A stretch of DNA of 64,000 bases from Eutypa lata (GCA_022661535.1 JAKULF010000011.1:1364001-1428000); one strand, 5' to 3'; numbered from the stretch's first letter, positions 23,877 through 34,960 are shown. The notes: a model not told the origin generated them from the sequence alone. A program made the numbers and translations.

Positions 23877-24763
23877 TCAGAGCTCGAAGTTGAAACCCCA
23901 ATTGTCCTGGCAGGGCGGGACAGCGACGGCAGGGTCCTGTTGAAGAGCACCGAAGTCCTGGATCCCGAAGGGGTGGACGATGTTTTGGTGCTGGAACAGG
24001 TCGACCTGCTGATAATACCCATTGGCACCTCCTTTGTCACATCCATGTACAGTGCGAGGGAAAGGGGCAATTTGTGGCTGCCGAGCGGTAATCAGTTGCG
24101 GTTCACCGACGTTGCTAATAGTAGAGGTAGCAACGCTCTCGGAAGCAATCGGATTGGCCTCCCTAGACGGCTTTTCGGGATTCGCGATCTTGTGGTTGCC
24201 TTTTAGGTGCTGGATGAGGTGATCAAAACGACGAAATTCTTTAGGGCCCTGCTGCTCGTCGCAGTAGCCACACGGGTACTTAGAGGCGTTGCCAGATTTG
24301 TCGGTGATGTGTCGATTAAGAGCGTCCACCCTAGTGAATGTAGATCCACATGTACAACCATATGAGCTATGTGAAACATCTTTGGCATGTTTGTTGAGTT
24401 GACTGTCATTATTGAAAGGGTACAGACACTCAATGCAGGTGAAAGGAGTCGATAGATTGTGCCGCTTGTGGCTGGTCGGTAATGCCCAAAAATACGCAGG
24501 CGGGGGGCCAGATATCGGAGAGTGCGGCTTGTAGCTAAAAACAAATTAGACAGAAAAAAAAAACCCTACCTTTCCTCAAGCCCAATCATCTGGTTCAAGG
24601 GAGCAATGGATTGACAACGAAGGGGGCCGGCAGCCGGCGGCATGTCCTGCATGATGTCATGCTGGTCAGCAGGCGTGCGATCATTGGCGTTAGGGATAAC
24701 GAATGGGTTGTCGAAAACGTCGTCGCCGAAGTCGAAGTCAGGTAGCTGGTTGTACCTAGCCAT
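23877..24763 (-). CDS. C2H2 zinc-finger protein (tandem paralogue, shorter copy)
   Basis: 283 aa from two exons, 24763-24570 and 24534-23877, joined in phase across an unusually short 35-nt intron (GTAGGG...CTAAT...TTTTAG). The N-terminus has an acidic PDFDFGDDVFDNPF segment. Finger-like units follow: FTCIECLYPFNNDSQLNKHAKDVSH, then YGCTCGSTFTRVDALNRHI, then YPCGYCDEQQ with FRRFDHLIQHLKGNH. Together these form the array common in fungal C2H2 proteins, where the DHL-QHL-H unit is conserved. The rest of the protein is low in motifs and ends FNFEL. It is clearly related to the gene at 25590-26957 on the same strand but lacks the last fingers of that copy. A nuclear, DNA-binding role is inferred from the fingers; targets are unknown. 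Confidence 0.75.
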
Positions 24764-25589
24764 TGTTGCGAGGTTCTTGTGGAGTCAATTGAAAAAGAAT
24801 ACGATGATATGATAGGATTACAAAGAGCGGACGAGTTGCTTTGGAGGGGTGGGCATCGACATACTCTTGTGTTCTGTCTTCCGAGCGGACTTGTCAGGCT
24901 CTGCCTGGGTACATGGGATGTACATGCCACCCTGATAAGGGTGGGAATAGGGTGGAAGTTCTGCAGGCGGTGCGTAAGGCTCCGCGGCAAGCAAGCCAAT
25001 GAATACTTGATAGTGGAAGAAACTGAAGCATAGACCAGCGTCAGGGCATTACAAGGATTCCGTTGCTATTCATTTCAGTACTTAGTTTACAGTGAGAACT
25101 GGAAACTTTGTGACATGGCGGTCCGTAGTTATGATTTGATAGTTATTGGGATTTGAGACCTTGTATTCGTAAAACTTACAGTGGGCAAGGGCAATAAAGC
25201 AAAAGGCTTGACAGCCAGTGACGATAATTAAGTGAGAAATAGCGTTTTAAAAACGAGTGACTGATCATTTGGACTATGCTAATGAGTGAATTACATAAAT
25301 AATAGACAGTGCAGACATGTAATCCGGAAAGAAAAAGAAACAGGTGAAACCGAATTCATGAAATATGATAGGACAAGCTAGGCAGAGAGAGAAAAGCCCA
25401 CAAGACAGAATACCAAATACCCACGATATGAAATAAGATACTCGTAACAATGATGAGAGGATGCCATTGTTTCTGAAAAGTGAAAAGGGGCACGAAGAGG
25501 AAGAATGCGGTAGTCTTGAGGGAGTTGCTAACTAATGGAAAGACGCGAGGAAATTTCGTAGAATTCAAACCCAGTCCCGATGCTCATTC
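24764..25589. other. Spacer between tandem C2H2 genes
   Basis: Promoter of the shorter C2H2 gene and 3' end of the longer one. No additional gene, repeat or RNA was recognised. Confidence 0.4.
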
Positions 25590-26957
25590 CTAAGACCGAT
25601 GGATCCAGCCATGCTTCCAGAGTTCAAAGGGTGACCACGATTTGTGTCCACAGCCATCGAAGTCACAAGTATACTCATGATGAGTCTTTGGCACGTACTC
25701 TCCGACTCCCGGATGTTTGCCTGAAATGTGTTTCTTGAGATCTTTCGCACGCAAATAGCCTTTAGCTCCAACTCTATCGCACCTAAATACTATGCAGGGA
25801 AATGGCGTCTCATCGTGAACTTCCCGCATGTGTTTGCTGTACTCAGCTCGAGTTTTGAAGGGTGCCTGTTCAACTTGTTGCCAACTGTCGAGAGACCGGA
25901 AGTCTTCGTCTGGGTGAGACTCGCATCCATGTAGAGGACAAACAAAGACGTCAGGGAGGTATCGTAGGTTCACTTCAGGACATTCTTTTCGGATTTCCTC
26001 TGAATCGAACTTATGATAACCTCTCAAGTGCTGGACTAAATGATCCTTTCTGCGAAAGCCGTCCTTGCCACGGTGACCCTTGCAGTATGAGCAAGGGAAT
26101 TTCGGGATGTCCTTACTGAAAGAATCGATATGTCGATTCAAGACATCGACACGTGCAAACGTCTTACTGCAGACACAAGCAAACGGACTGTGTTGATGAG
26201 TATTGGCGTGGGCCTGCAATTGTGTCTGGGTGTGAAATGCTTCCTTGCATTCTAAACAAGCAAATGGCACATCGCCAATGACTTGGCGATGATCTGCGAT
26301 GTGCGAATGCGATTTATGAGTTATTAGGTGCGTGAGTGATACGGAAGCATAATCACACCCAGATACATCACAGACATATGCTAGATGAAGTTTGTCCTTG
26401 GCATGCCGCCGTAGCTCAATTGGGTGTTCGAAAGACTCTCCGCAGACATGGCATTTATTCTCTGGCTCTCGTCGAGCATTAAATATATCATGCTCCACGT
26501 TGATATTTCGCACATCTGAAGTGGCTAGAAGTTTGTAATGTGATGGTTGTGCAGAATCGGGGTGGCTGAACTGACATTAACCGAGAAGGTATTGGAGTGA
26601 AAAGACTGGGATACTTACTATACTGTGGTCTCTTGTATGACATGACTAATTACCGAAACGGCTCTCACAAACACCCTTTTTGTTAGCAAGTGGGGAAAAA
26701 GAAATTCCTTACGGATCCGAGGTGGTTGCATCAGCGTGGACCAGAGCAGGCTGGGTTCCATGATCAATTGGAGACAGGGCTTCGGGGACACCAAAGTCAA
26801 AGTCCTGACTGCCAGCCATAATCTCATCGAAGTCGAAGTCTCCGTGGCCAATGAAATCCATGTCATCGAGGGCTCCAGGGTGGAAGGAACCTTGGACATT
26901 AGCCATGTAAGCTTTGAAGTCGAAGTAGCTTTCCAGGTTTGGGGAGTAGTCAGACAT
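25590..26957 (-). CDS. C2H2 zinc-finger protein (tandem paralogue, longer copy)
   Basis: 415 aa from three exons: 26957-26713, a 27-nt microexon 26645-26619, and 26565-25590. Both introns are GT-AG (67 and 53 nt) and the phases fit exactly. The acidic N-terminus has repeated DFDF motifs (GDFDFDEIMAGSQDFDFG), as in its neighbour. At least six finger-like units follow: CHVCGESFEHPIELRRHAKDKLH; a CDVSGCDYAS unit; FACLECKEAFHTQTQLQAHANTH; FACVCSKTFARVDVLNRHI; FPCSYCKGHRG with FRRKDHLVQHLRGYH; and further units ending YTCDFDGCGHKSWSPFELWKHGWIH. The order matches many uncharacterised ascomycete C2H2 regulators. Together with the gene at 23877 it forms a same-strand tandem pair, best explained by duplication. 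Targets unknown. Confidence 0.82.
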
Positions 26958-28597
26958 CTTGGCAACGGAAACGGGTGTTGGTTTATTGAGACATGTGATA
27001 GGCGGAGCGGATGCTTATGCTGGGTTTGGTGTGTGTTTTGCGGGGTGAAAGTTGCGAGTAGTGTAGGTAGAGCTATGGTGCTTAAAGGTGGGAGGGACCC
27101 TGTATTTCTCTTCATCGAAGAGCAAAGTTGTTTTAGGGCTGAGAGAGTACTTCGGGGGATACTTGGAGAAATAGGGTGGAAATTGCTGCATACATTATGC
27201 GCCAGGTGTTGCGTCTCCGTGGGTTTGATAGGTTAAGGACGCCACCTCGTTTGCCCGACTTGTATGGGAGAAGCAGGCTGGGAACTAGGGTGCTGAAATG
27301 AAGAAAAGTCCTGGTACCAAGATGTGAAAATGACGAAGGATAACGGTAGTGGTAGTCGGGTCAATGATCAACAGTAAATGCTCTACATTGAACATTAGAA
27401 ACGACAAGTTGGCATTTCAAAGCCTGTCCTTACGTAATATAGCTTAGCTAAACACTCATCAATCATCATCCAACTATAAGTCTTTGATATTCCATTTTAC
27501 TAGATCACAAGCCCTTCGAAGGAAGTTCAAGAAAAGAGAGAAAACCATAGATAATGGCCAAGGGCATTCGTTCACCCATGACTCCGACATCATCGTTAGG
27601 GGCTCAACACCCTTGTGTATTGAAACCCTCTCTCGGGACTTCACCATTTGATTTTGCAGCACCAGCGTATGGTGAAACCCCACGTGAATTAGTACATGCT
27701 AGGCTATGATTTGCCTGTACATGTTGGAGGCTTGATCTAACCTCTGAAGATTTGCGTGTAGTAGAGGGTATGTAGCCTGGAGAGATTAGGGGTTGACTAC
27801 CAGATGAAATTTAATTCATAGCTAGTAGTATATGGAACTTGAATACATGCATCCTAGCTTTCATATCTCAGGTGCGAACGGGCCTTTGAGATGGCATGTC
27901 AGTTGAAGGAAGATGGTCTGCCTCCGGTATGCACGTAGGTCTACTCATAACATTATACTTCCATTTTGCGTCGAGGTGAATAGTGTATTTGAATAGGCAT
28001 ATCTAACAACAGTCTGCACATTGCATAGTTTTATTAAACTTGAGGTCGAAGGGCGTGGACACTGCCATGAAATCTGTGCCGAGCCATTAAGGAAGATCCG
28101 TGGTAGAGGCGCGTCTTACACACAATCTTCGCTACATATAGCTGTTGACCTTGTTCTACCCCTATAACCTCATAGCACCAACATCCACTACCACAGCATG
28201 GACGTAGCTATGTAGATAGGAAAATAGTGATGCGTTAGTCATTATGTCTCTGGTAGCCGCGATTTAAATATTGTTATGAAGTGAAATGATACGTTAAAAA
28301 CACTTGCTTAATGGTCTAGGCAGGGGCTTTCTTAGTCGTAACTCAGCACCCCGGCGTTCTTATAGATACGTAGAAACCAACCCCTGAATTGCTGGATCGC
28401 TGGATTCCCCTATATCTCCACCTAATATATACAATCATAGCCCATCCAACCTAACCCGATGCAGTCAAGCTCAATCCCAGCATACCATCAATTCACCACA
28501 GAACTCTATTCTCAGAGCTATGTAAGTAGTTACACATATACACACCCATGCGTTTAGGTGTGTGTGGTGTGTCTACCCTACCCATCTACCTACCTAC
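26958..28597. other. Intergenic, no gene seen
   Basis: Promoter of the longer C2H2 gene at the left and the 3' end of the AAA ATPase at the right. A 69-codon minus-strand frame at 27474-27683 has no motif. A CCTA microsatellite run lies near 28583-28606. Confidence 0.35.
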
Positions 28598-31500
28598 CTA
28601 CCTCCCCCTCTCACCCCCCTCCACAGCAGCAACCCGAACCCTAGCCCCATCGCTATCCCTAGACTCAGGCACGACCTCGAACCCCATGCTCCGCCTACTC
28701 TTCCTCTTGCTCCCCGTAACACTATCGCCATACCTCTCATCGAAGCGGCGGATCGCCGTCAGCGTCTGCATGTCCTCACTAACGCTGGCGCCGATCTCCT
28801 TGAGGGCGGCTTCGAAGTGGCGGGGTTGTAGGATGCGTTTCTTGAATTCCTGCTGCTGCTGTTCCTTTTTATCACCATCGCCGTCACTCTCCCCCTCCTC
28901 TTTCTCTTCTTCTCTCCGGCTGTCTGTAGGGCTATCAAGGACAAGCGATTCGGTAACCGGATCAACGAGCTCCTCCTTCACAGCCGCCATCGCAGCCGCG
29001 ACGCACACGTTCTTGAGATCGGAGCCCGAATAGAGCGGGGTTTTCCTCGCCAAGTCCTCGAGGTCGATCCCCACCCCTAACTCCTCATCGCGGAGATGAA
29101 TCTTTAAAATAGCAGCGCGGTCCTTCTCCCTCGGCAGATCAATGAGCAGCTTCCGCGGCAAGCGGCGCAGGACGGCCTCGTCGAGGTCGAAGGGGCGGTT
29201 CGTAGCAACCATGATGAAGGCCTTCTTGTTCTTCTTGTTCTTGGAGGAGGGGTCGCTGTTGTTGTCGTCGTCGTCGACGCCGTCCCACTCGCGCAGGAAC
29301 TGGTTGATGACGCCGCGGCTGCTGGCGCGGTCGCGCTGCGGGCTGCGGGCGCCCAGCAGCGCGTCCGCCTCGTCGATGAAGATAACGAGGGGCTCGCGCT
29401 TGCGCGCGAGGCGGAACAGCGCCCGCACCATCTTCTCGCTCTCGCCCACGTACATGTTGTTGATGGTGGCGGCGCTGACCTCGATCATGCTGGCGCCGGA
29501 CTCCTTGGCCACGGCCTTGGCGAGGAGCGTCTTGCCCGTGCCGGGGGGCCCGTAGAGCAGGCACCCCGGGATGCGCTCGTTGGCGAGGACGCCGTACGAG
29601 AAGGCCTCGGGCCGGATCAGCGAGAGCGTCGTCAGCATCCGGATCGACTCGATGGTCTCCTTGGGCGCGTGGATGTGGTTGAACGTTGTCCGGATGTCCT
29701 TCGCGTTCACGAGACCCGATAGGAGTTGCTCTTCGTGGTCTGCGTCGTAATCTTTCCTCCGTAGGTTCGAAATGGATGATTTGGGTTGTCCTTCGCTGTC
29801 CTTTTCGTGGCCGGTCAATTGACCATTTGTTTCGTCAACCCCTTTTATTAGTGTGGCGGCCTCTTTTAGGGCATTGGTGTTGAATGCGTCCGGCCCGCAT
29901 AGCCCGATCATGGTTGTAGCTATCCTATACGTTTCGGCAAGTGGTAGAATACGACTCGTCCATGTTTCAGGCATGAATCCTTTTTTCTGTGGGCGACCGG
30001 CAAAGGCTTTTCTTAAACCTAGTCCTTTAGCTCGGGGGGTCGTTGAGTCCTCCGAGTTAAGATTTAGCAAGGCCAGGAGCACATCTGTGATGTTCCTTTC
30101 ATTTTGATCTATGCAATCAATCTCCTCGATCTGCTTTAGAAATTTCTTCTCCCCTGGCGAAATGAGACTGCTATCCATATGGAGATTTATCAAGTGCTCG
30201 GATATTGCTATTTCTTTAAGGCCTTCTTGATAAGCCCTAGGGGCGCCCTGCGAAGAGCACGTACCTACCAAAGCAATCTTCCGACCATCTACCCATAAGC
30301 CGTCAATTACTTTGCGGATCTTGCCGATAATACTAGACCCAGCTTCTAGATCCATATTAATAGCATTATAGTCGTCTATGTGAACGAGCAGAGGTCTTTG
30401 TTCTGAACCCTCCGAATCAGCAGCATGCACAAGTTCTTCCAGCACTGAATTGATTTTCAAGTCTTCCCAGAGCTCGCCTGGCTTGGCCCTACTCGTACCA
30501 TTCAAGAATTCATCCATAGTCATGACACTCTTCTTACTGTCTTTCCGGAGCTTATCTTCGCGGAGTACTTGTGTGTATGGCACGAAAAGGGCGTCCTCAT
30601 CATTGTTATGACTTTCAAAGTTATTGTGTGATAAGGATCGCCCATTGAGTTCCGCCGTTTTGTATGCTAGATGGGATATAGGACTCGGCGCGCGAACGAC
30701 GTCTTGACCAAGATAATTCCCGATGATGTGAGCTAGATCATGAGCTCTCAAATGTAGGACGTCGGCATTTAGTTCGGTAGCAATGTGCCGGACGATGACT
30801 CGTGCCGCGGTAAACCCTTTACAGTAGCTTGTATTGATCACCGTAATGGGTCGCTGTATATCGGAGACTTTCACCTTTTTCGGCGCCTCAACAGCGAAGT
30901 CTGTTCTGAGGGTTGCGATTATTTCCTCTAGAAAGATAGGACGTAGACCACTTAAAACAGACGCTTCCATAGTATGGTTCAGAACTGTATCTAAGGCAAC
31001 CCGAAGATCTTTCTTAACCTCGGACGATGCGTCTATTAATTTGCGGGTGGGTGTACAGCTTAGGAGCTCCATCTCGACAGACCATGGAGCGGAACAAGTC
31101 TCGAGGAACTCGGCCGCAGCGTCTGCCCCTTGGAGCTCGTATGTGAGACACACGGCACGCCAATAAGACAAGGCAATCGTTGCAGTCACACCCCGATGGA
31201 TAGTCTGACTCTTACCGAGTATTTTATGTGTTATCTTGGCAAGCCGGTCCAACGAGTCAGAAATCCGTTGCGACACATCTGGATCTCCTATGAGCTCTTT
31301 CAACACTCTCACGGCTTTCTCGTGCACTAGCATGGCATCCTCTATGCGACTGACAGCCGTATTCCGAAAATCGTGAGGGAGCGGAACGGGCGGAAGCTCT
31401 TCAGGGGTGCGATTCCGCAGTGTCCTCGACCTCAACGAGCCATTCCCAACACGTTTCTTCCGACCTTGGCCATCTCCATTTGATGTAGTGGTACTCTCCC

Positions 31501-31750
31501 CGAAGAGGTTCTCTTCTACGTTCTGCCCTTCCGTAGAATCTCCCTTCTCTTTTTCGGGGTCATTGTTGGTATTACTTTCGTCTTGGCGGGGAACGTCATT
31601 ATTATTGTCATTCTCGGTATTACCGTCCGGGGAAGCGGCGGATCTGAGGACGGCCGAAGCGTGGAAGTATTGGCGCGGGTGGGTCGTTAGGCGCCGCCTT
31701 GGGGCATAAAATGACGCTGTGCGAAATGCACGAAGCCATTGAGTATGCAT
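28598..31750 (-). CDS. Mitochondrial AAA ATPase (Msp1/ATAD1-related)
   Basis: 1050 aa, one exon. The first ~35 residues are Arg/Ser/Thr-rich without acids (QWLRAFRTASFYAPRRR...YFHAS), a typical mitochondrial presequence. The C-terminal AAA module has Walker A GPPGTGKT at ~733-740, Walker B VIFIDEADAL at ~787-796, a second region VATNRPFDLDEAVLRRLPRK with the arginine finger region, and sensor 2 near SGSDLKN. The pore-loop region reads NNMYVGESEK, close to Msp1/ATAD1, which extract mislocalised membrane proteins. The long N-terminal half (~300-560) holds a second, apparently degenerate AAA-like module (ITVINTSYCKGFTAARV, then LLVHIDDYNAINMD) without a usable Walker A. The C-terminal AAA-coding part is much more GC-rich than the N-terminal part. 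Its promoter is cut short by the RIP island beginning ~165 bp upstream of the start. Confidence 0.85.
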   Translation of the reverse strand: MHTQWLRAFRTASFYAPRRRLTTHPRQYFHASAVLRSAASPDGNTENDNNNDVPRQDESNTNNDPEKEKGDSTEGQNVEENLFGESTTTSNGDGQGRKKRVGNGSLRSRTLRNRTPEELPPVPLPHDFRNTAVSRIEDAMLVHEKAVRVLKELIGDPDVSQRISDSLDRLAKITHKILGKSQTIHRGVTATIALSYWRAVCLTYELQGADAAAEFLETCSAPWSVEMELLSCTPTRKLIDASSEVKKDLRVALDTVLNHTMEASVLSGLRPIFLEEIIATLRTDFAVEAPKKVKVSDIQRPITVINTSYCKGFTAARVIVRHIATELNADVLHLRAHDLAHIIGNYLGQDVVRAPSPISHLAYKTAELNGRSLSHNNFESHNNDEDALFVPYTQVLREDKLRKDSKKSVMTMDEFLNGTSRAKPGELWEDLKINSVLEELVHAADSEGSEQRPLLVHIDDYNAINMDLEAGSSIIGKIRKVIDGLWVDGRKIALVGTCSSQGAPRAYQEGLKEIAISEHLINLHMDSSLISPGEKKFLKQIEEIDCIDQNERNITDVLLALLNLNSEDSTTPRAKGLGLRKAFAGRPQKKGFMPETWTSRILPLAETYRIATTMIGLCGPDAFNTNALKEAATLIKGVDETNGQLTGHEKDSEGQPKSSISNLRRKDYDADHEEQLLSGLVNAKDIRTTFNHIHAPKETIESIRMLTTLSLIRPEAFSYGVLANERIPGCLLYGPPGTGKTLLAKAVAKESGASMIEVSAATINNMYVGESEKMVRALFRLARKREPLVIFIDEADALLGARSPQRDRASSRGVINQFLREWDGVDDDDNNSDPSSKNKKNKKAFIMVATNRPFDLDEAVLRRLPRKLLIDLPREKDRAAILKIHLRDEELGVGIDLEDLARKTPLYSGSDLKNVCVAAAMAAVKEELVDPVTESLVLDSPTDSRREEEKEEGESDGDGDKKEQQQQEFKKRILQPRHFEAALKEIGASVSEDMQTLTAIRRFDERYGDSVTGSKRKSRRSMGFEVVPESRDSDGARVRVAAVEGGERGR

Positions 31751-32280
31751 TCGTGGTATTGACGCTCGAGGTGAGCGGGCGAATGCATGCCTTTGCGACG
31801 AGGCTGAAGGTCTTTTTTATTCTCAGAAAATATGTGGATCCAATTTTGACGTTAAAGTTGTTCCCATACAATCTGCTCAAGGTGGTCCGGGCGCCACGCT
31901 AAGGCTTTACAACCTTCTTTTTATTTTAATAATGTATAACTTAACATTACAATTACATTATAATACTTAATTTCTTATTAAATAATTTATATAAAATATT
32001 TTAATAATAATGTTTTAAATAATATTTAATTTATTATTTTTATTATTAATTTTTTTTTTATTTATTAATATTTAATAAATATTATTTAAAATATTAAAAT
32101 ATATTATTAATTTTAATAAATTAAAAAAAATTTTTATATAATATAATAATTTAATTATATATTTTATAACTTTATTAATAATATAAATATTAATATTTTA
32201 TAAATATATTAAAATAAATATATAATAAATAAATAAATATAAAATATTAATTTAATTTAATTATATATTATAATATTATT

Positions 32281-32425
32281 AAATTATTTTATAAATTAAA
32301 AAAGTTAATTTTTATATATAAATTATTTAAGTTTATATAAAATAATTATATTATTTATATTTATTAAAAAAATTTCTTTTTTTTTATTTTATAATTTAAA
32401 TTATATTATATAAAATTATAATTTT
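32281..32425 (+). repeat. Direct repeat B, copy 1, in RIP island
   Basis: Nearly the same sequence recurs at 34704-34843. Differences include ...AAAGTTAAT versus AAAATTAAT and ...AAGTTTAT versus AAATTTAT, i.e. G-to-A transitions expected of RIP. Confidence 0.7.
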
Positions 32426-33033
32426 AATAAAATAATAATAATTTTATATTTTTTTTTAACTTTTATTATTATTTATAAACTTTATATATATCGTAAAAGT
32501 TTTTTCGTTTTTTATTAAAATTTTATAATATAAGTTTTAATTAAACGTTATAAAATCTTTTTATTAATTATAAAAAAATTACGAAATAAAAATACTTTTA
32601 ATATTTATTTAAATACGTTATATATATATATTATAAATTAATAAAACTTTTTTTTATTTATTAAAATATAATTTTAATTATTATTTTTTATTTATAAATC
32701 GTTTAACGTTTTAATCGTTATTTATTATTAATAATATTATTAATTATTATTTATTTTTTATAAAATAATATTATTAATTATTAATTTTATTTATTTATTA
32801 ATTAATTATTAATTTTATTTATTTATTAATTAATTATATAAAAACGTAAATTATAAATATTTTTAATATATATATATTTAAAAAAAAATAAATAAAAATT
32901 AAATATAATTAAATAATTTTAAAATTTAATTTTATAATTATAACGATATAATTATAAATAAAGTTAAATTTTAAAAAATATATTATATTTTTTAATATAA
33001 ATTATTATTTTATTATATTATATTTATTAATTT

Positions 33034-33242
33034 TTATAATATAAAATAATTTCGTATTAATTTTATATAATTATAATTATTATTTAATAATATAAATATA
33101 TAAATATTTAAATATAAATAATTATAAAGTTATTTATTTATATATAATTTATAACTTTAAATATTTTAAATATTTTTTTTTTAAAATTTATTTTTTTAAT
33201 AATTATTATTTAAATTATAATATTAATATTTTATTTATTAAT
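33034..33242 (+). repeat. Direct repeat A, copy 1, in RIP island
   Basis: Matches 34437-34652 over about 210 bp. Copy 1 keeps TTCGTATTAA where copy 2 has TTTTATATTAA; copy 2 keeps AAGTCGTTTATT where copy 1 has AAGTTATTTATT. Surviving CpG differs between copies, so mutations were independent. Confidence 0.75.
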
Positions 33243-34436
33243 ACGTTTTTATAATTTAAAAAATAAAATTATTATTAAAATTTTTTAATGTTTTTATATT
33301 TTATTTATTCGTTTAATTATTTTTTATTTCTTTTTCGTATTTATTTTTTCGAAAACGTTTTTATATTAACAACGTTTTTATATTTTATACGTTAAGTTTT
33401 CGTAAATATTTTATAATTTAATCGAAATAATTTTATTAATAAAATTAATAAAATTATCGTTATCGTTATTTTTATTTTTTTTTAAATAATTCGTTATTTT
33501 ATAATCGTATTTATTATATTTAAAATATAACGATTTTTCGTTTTTTTATATTAATTTTTTTTTTTATATATTATAATTATTTTCGATTTTATTTTTTATT
33601 TAAAATTTAACGATAAAGTTATTATATATTTAAGTTATTATTATATTTAACGTTTATTAAAATATATTTATTATTTAAGTTTTTTATATAATAATACTTT
33701 TAATTTTATTATTATAAAACGAATTAATAAATATTAAAAATTATTAATTAAAATTAATAAATAATTTAATTTTTTTAATATATTAAATTAAACGTTTAAA
33801 TTTAACGACGTAATTTAATATTAATTATTTTAAATTTTATTTAATAAATTAAAACTTTATTAATAATTTTATTTATTAATTAATATTATAATATTTATAC
33901 GTTTTATTTAAAATATAATATATTTTTATACTTTTATTAAAATTTATTATAATTATTAACGAGCTTTTTTTTATATTAAAAACGATAATATTAATAATTT
34001 TAATTTTATTAATATATATAAATTAATTTCGTTATTTTTTTAATAATTTATTTTCGTAATAATTATTTAAAAAAACGTTTTTTATATTTTTTAATTATTA
34101 TTATTAATTAATTAATTATCGTTAATTATTTTAAAAAAAAATTAATTTAATTTAAATACGTATTATTATTTTTTTTATTTAATAATAACGTTATAAATAA
34201 TTTTAATAATTATTTAAAGTTTAAGTTATCGGCTTTTATTTTATTAATAAACGTCGTTTTATTTTTATCGTTATTTATAAATATTATTTTAATTTTATTT
34301 ATTACGTTATTTATTAATAATAATTATTTTATTTATTATATTATTTATTAATTATAATTATTTAAATAAATATATAAAATAAATATAAAAATAAATAAAT
34401 AATTTTTATTATTAAAAAATTATTATTATATTAACT

Positions 34437-34652
34437 TTTATAATATAAAATAATTTTATATTAATTTTATATAATTATAATTATTATTTAATAATATAAA
34501 TATATAAATATTTAAATATAAATAATTATAAAGTCGTTTATTTATATATAATTTATAATTTTAAATATTTTAAATATTTATTTTTCTTTAAAGAATTTAT
34601 TTTTTTAATAATTATTATTTAAGTTATAATATTAATATTTTATTTATTAATA
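34437..34652 (+). repeat. Direct repeat A, copy 2, in RIP island
   Basis: Second copy of the 33034-33242 segment, same orientation, about 1.4 kb apart. Confidence 0.75.
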
Positions 34653-34703
34653 ATATTATATTATATTATTTAATTTAAATATAATTTTAATAAAAATATA
34701 AAT

Positions 34704-34843
34704 AAATTATTTTATAAATTAAAAAAATTAATTTTTATATATAAATTATTTAAATTTATATAAAATAATTATATTATTTATATTTATTAAAAAAAATTTT
34801 TTTTTTTTTTATAATTTAAATTATATTATATAAAATTATAATT
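34704..34843 (+). repeat. Direct repeat B, copy 2, in RIP island
   Basis: Second copy of the 32281-32425 segment, same orientation, about 2.4 kb apart. In the right part of the island repeats A and B lie side by side, whereas on the left B precedes A, so the pair does not behave as simple LTRs. Confidence 0.7.
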
Positions 34844-34960
34844 TATTTATTTATCGTTTTTTATAACGAAAAATTAATTTAAATATAACGAAGAAAAGAT
34901 ATTATATAAAGTTATTTTATATTTTTTATATTTTTTAATATTAACGGATAATCTTAAGAT

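Larger units (their letters stand above)
31915..34960. repeat. RIP-mutated AT-rich island
   Basis: About 3 kb that is nearly all A and T with no coding capacity. Remaining C residues are almost all in CpG or CpT; CpA and TpG are almost absent (rare exceptions near 33288 and 33370). That is the signature of repeat-induced point mutation, which converts CpA to TpA in duplicated DNA. Two internal segments occur twice (33034-33242/34437-34652 and 32281-32425/34704-34843), so the island descends from repeated, probably transposon, DNA. The original element cannot be identified. It sits between the AAA ATPase and the 3' end of the Mus7 gene. Confidence 0.88.

Noticed and set aside
29139..29564. Long open frames on both strands across the AAA ATPase core
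   Set aside because: They are frame shadows caused by high GC within a recognisable AAA domain; their products are Arg/Ala/Gly-rich with no motif.
31915..34960. LTR retrotransposon with flanking LTRs
   Set aside because: The internal repeats are in swapped order and no primer-binding site, coding remnant or target-site duplication is visible, so only a RIP island is claimed.
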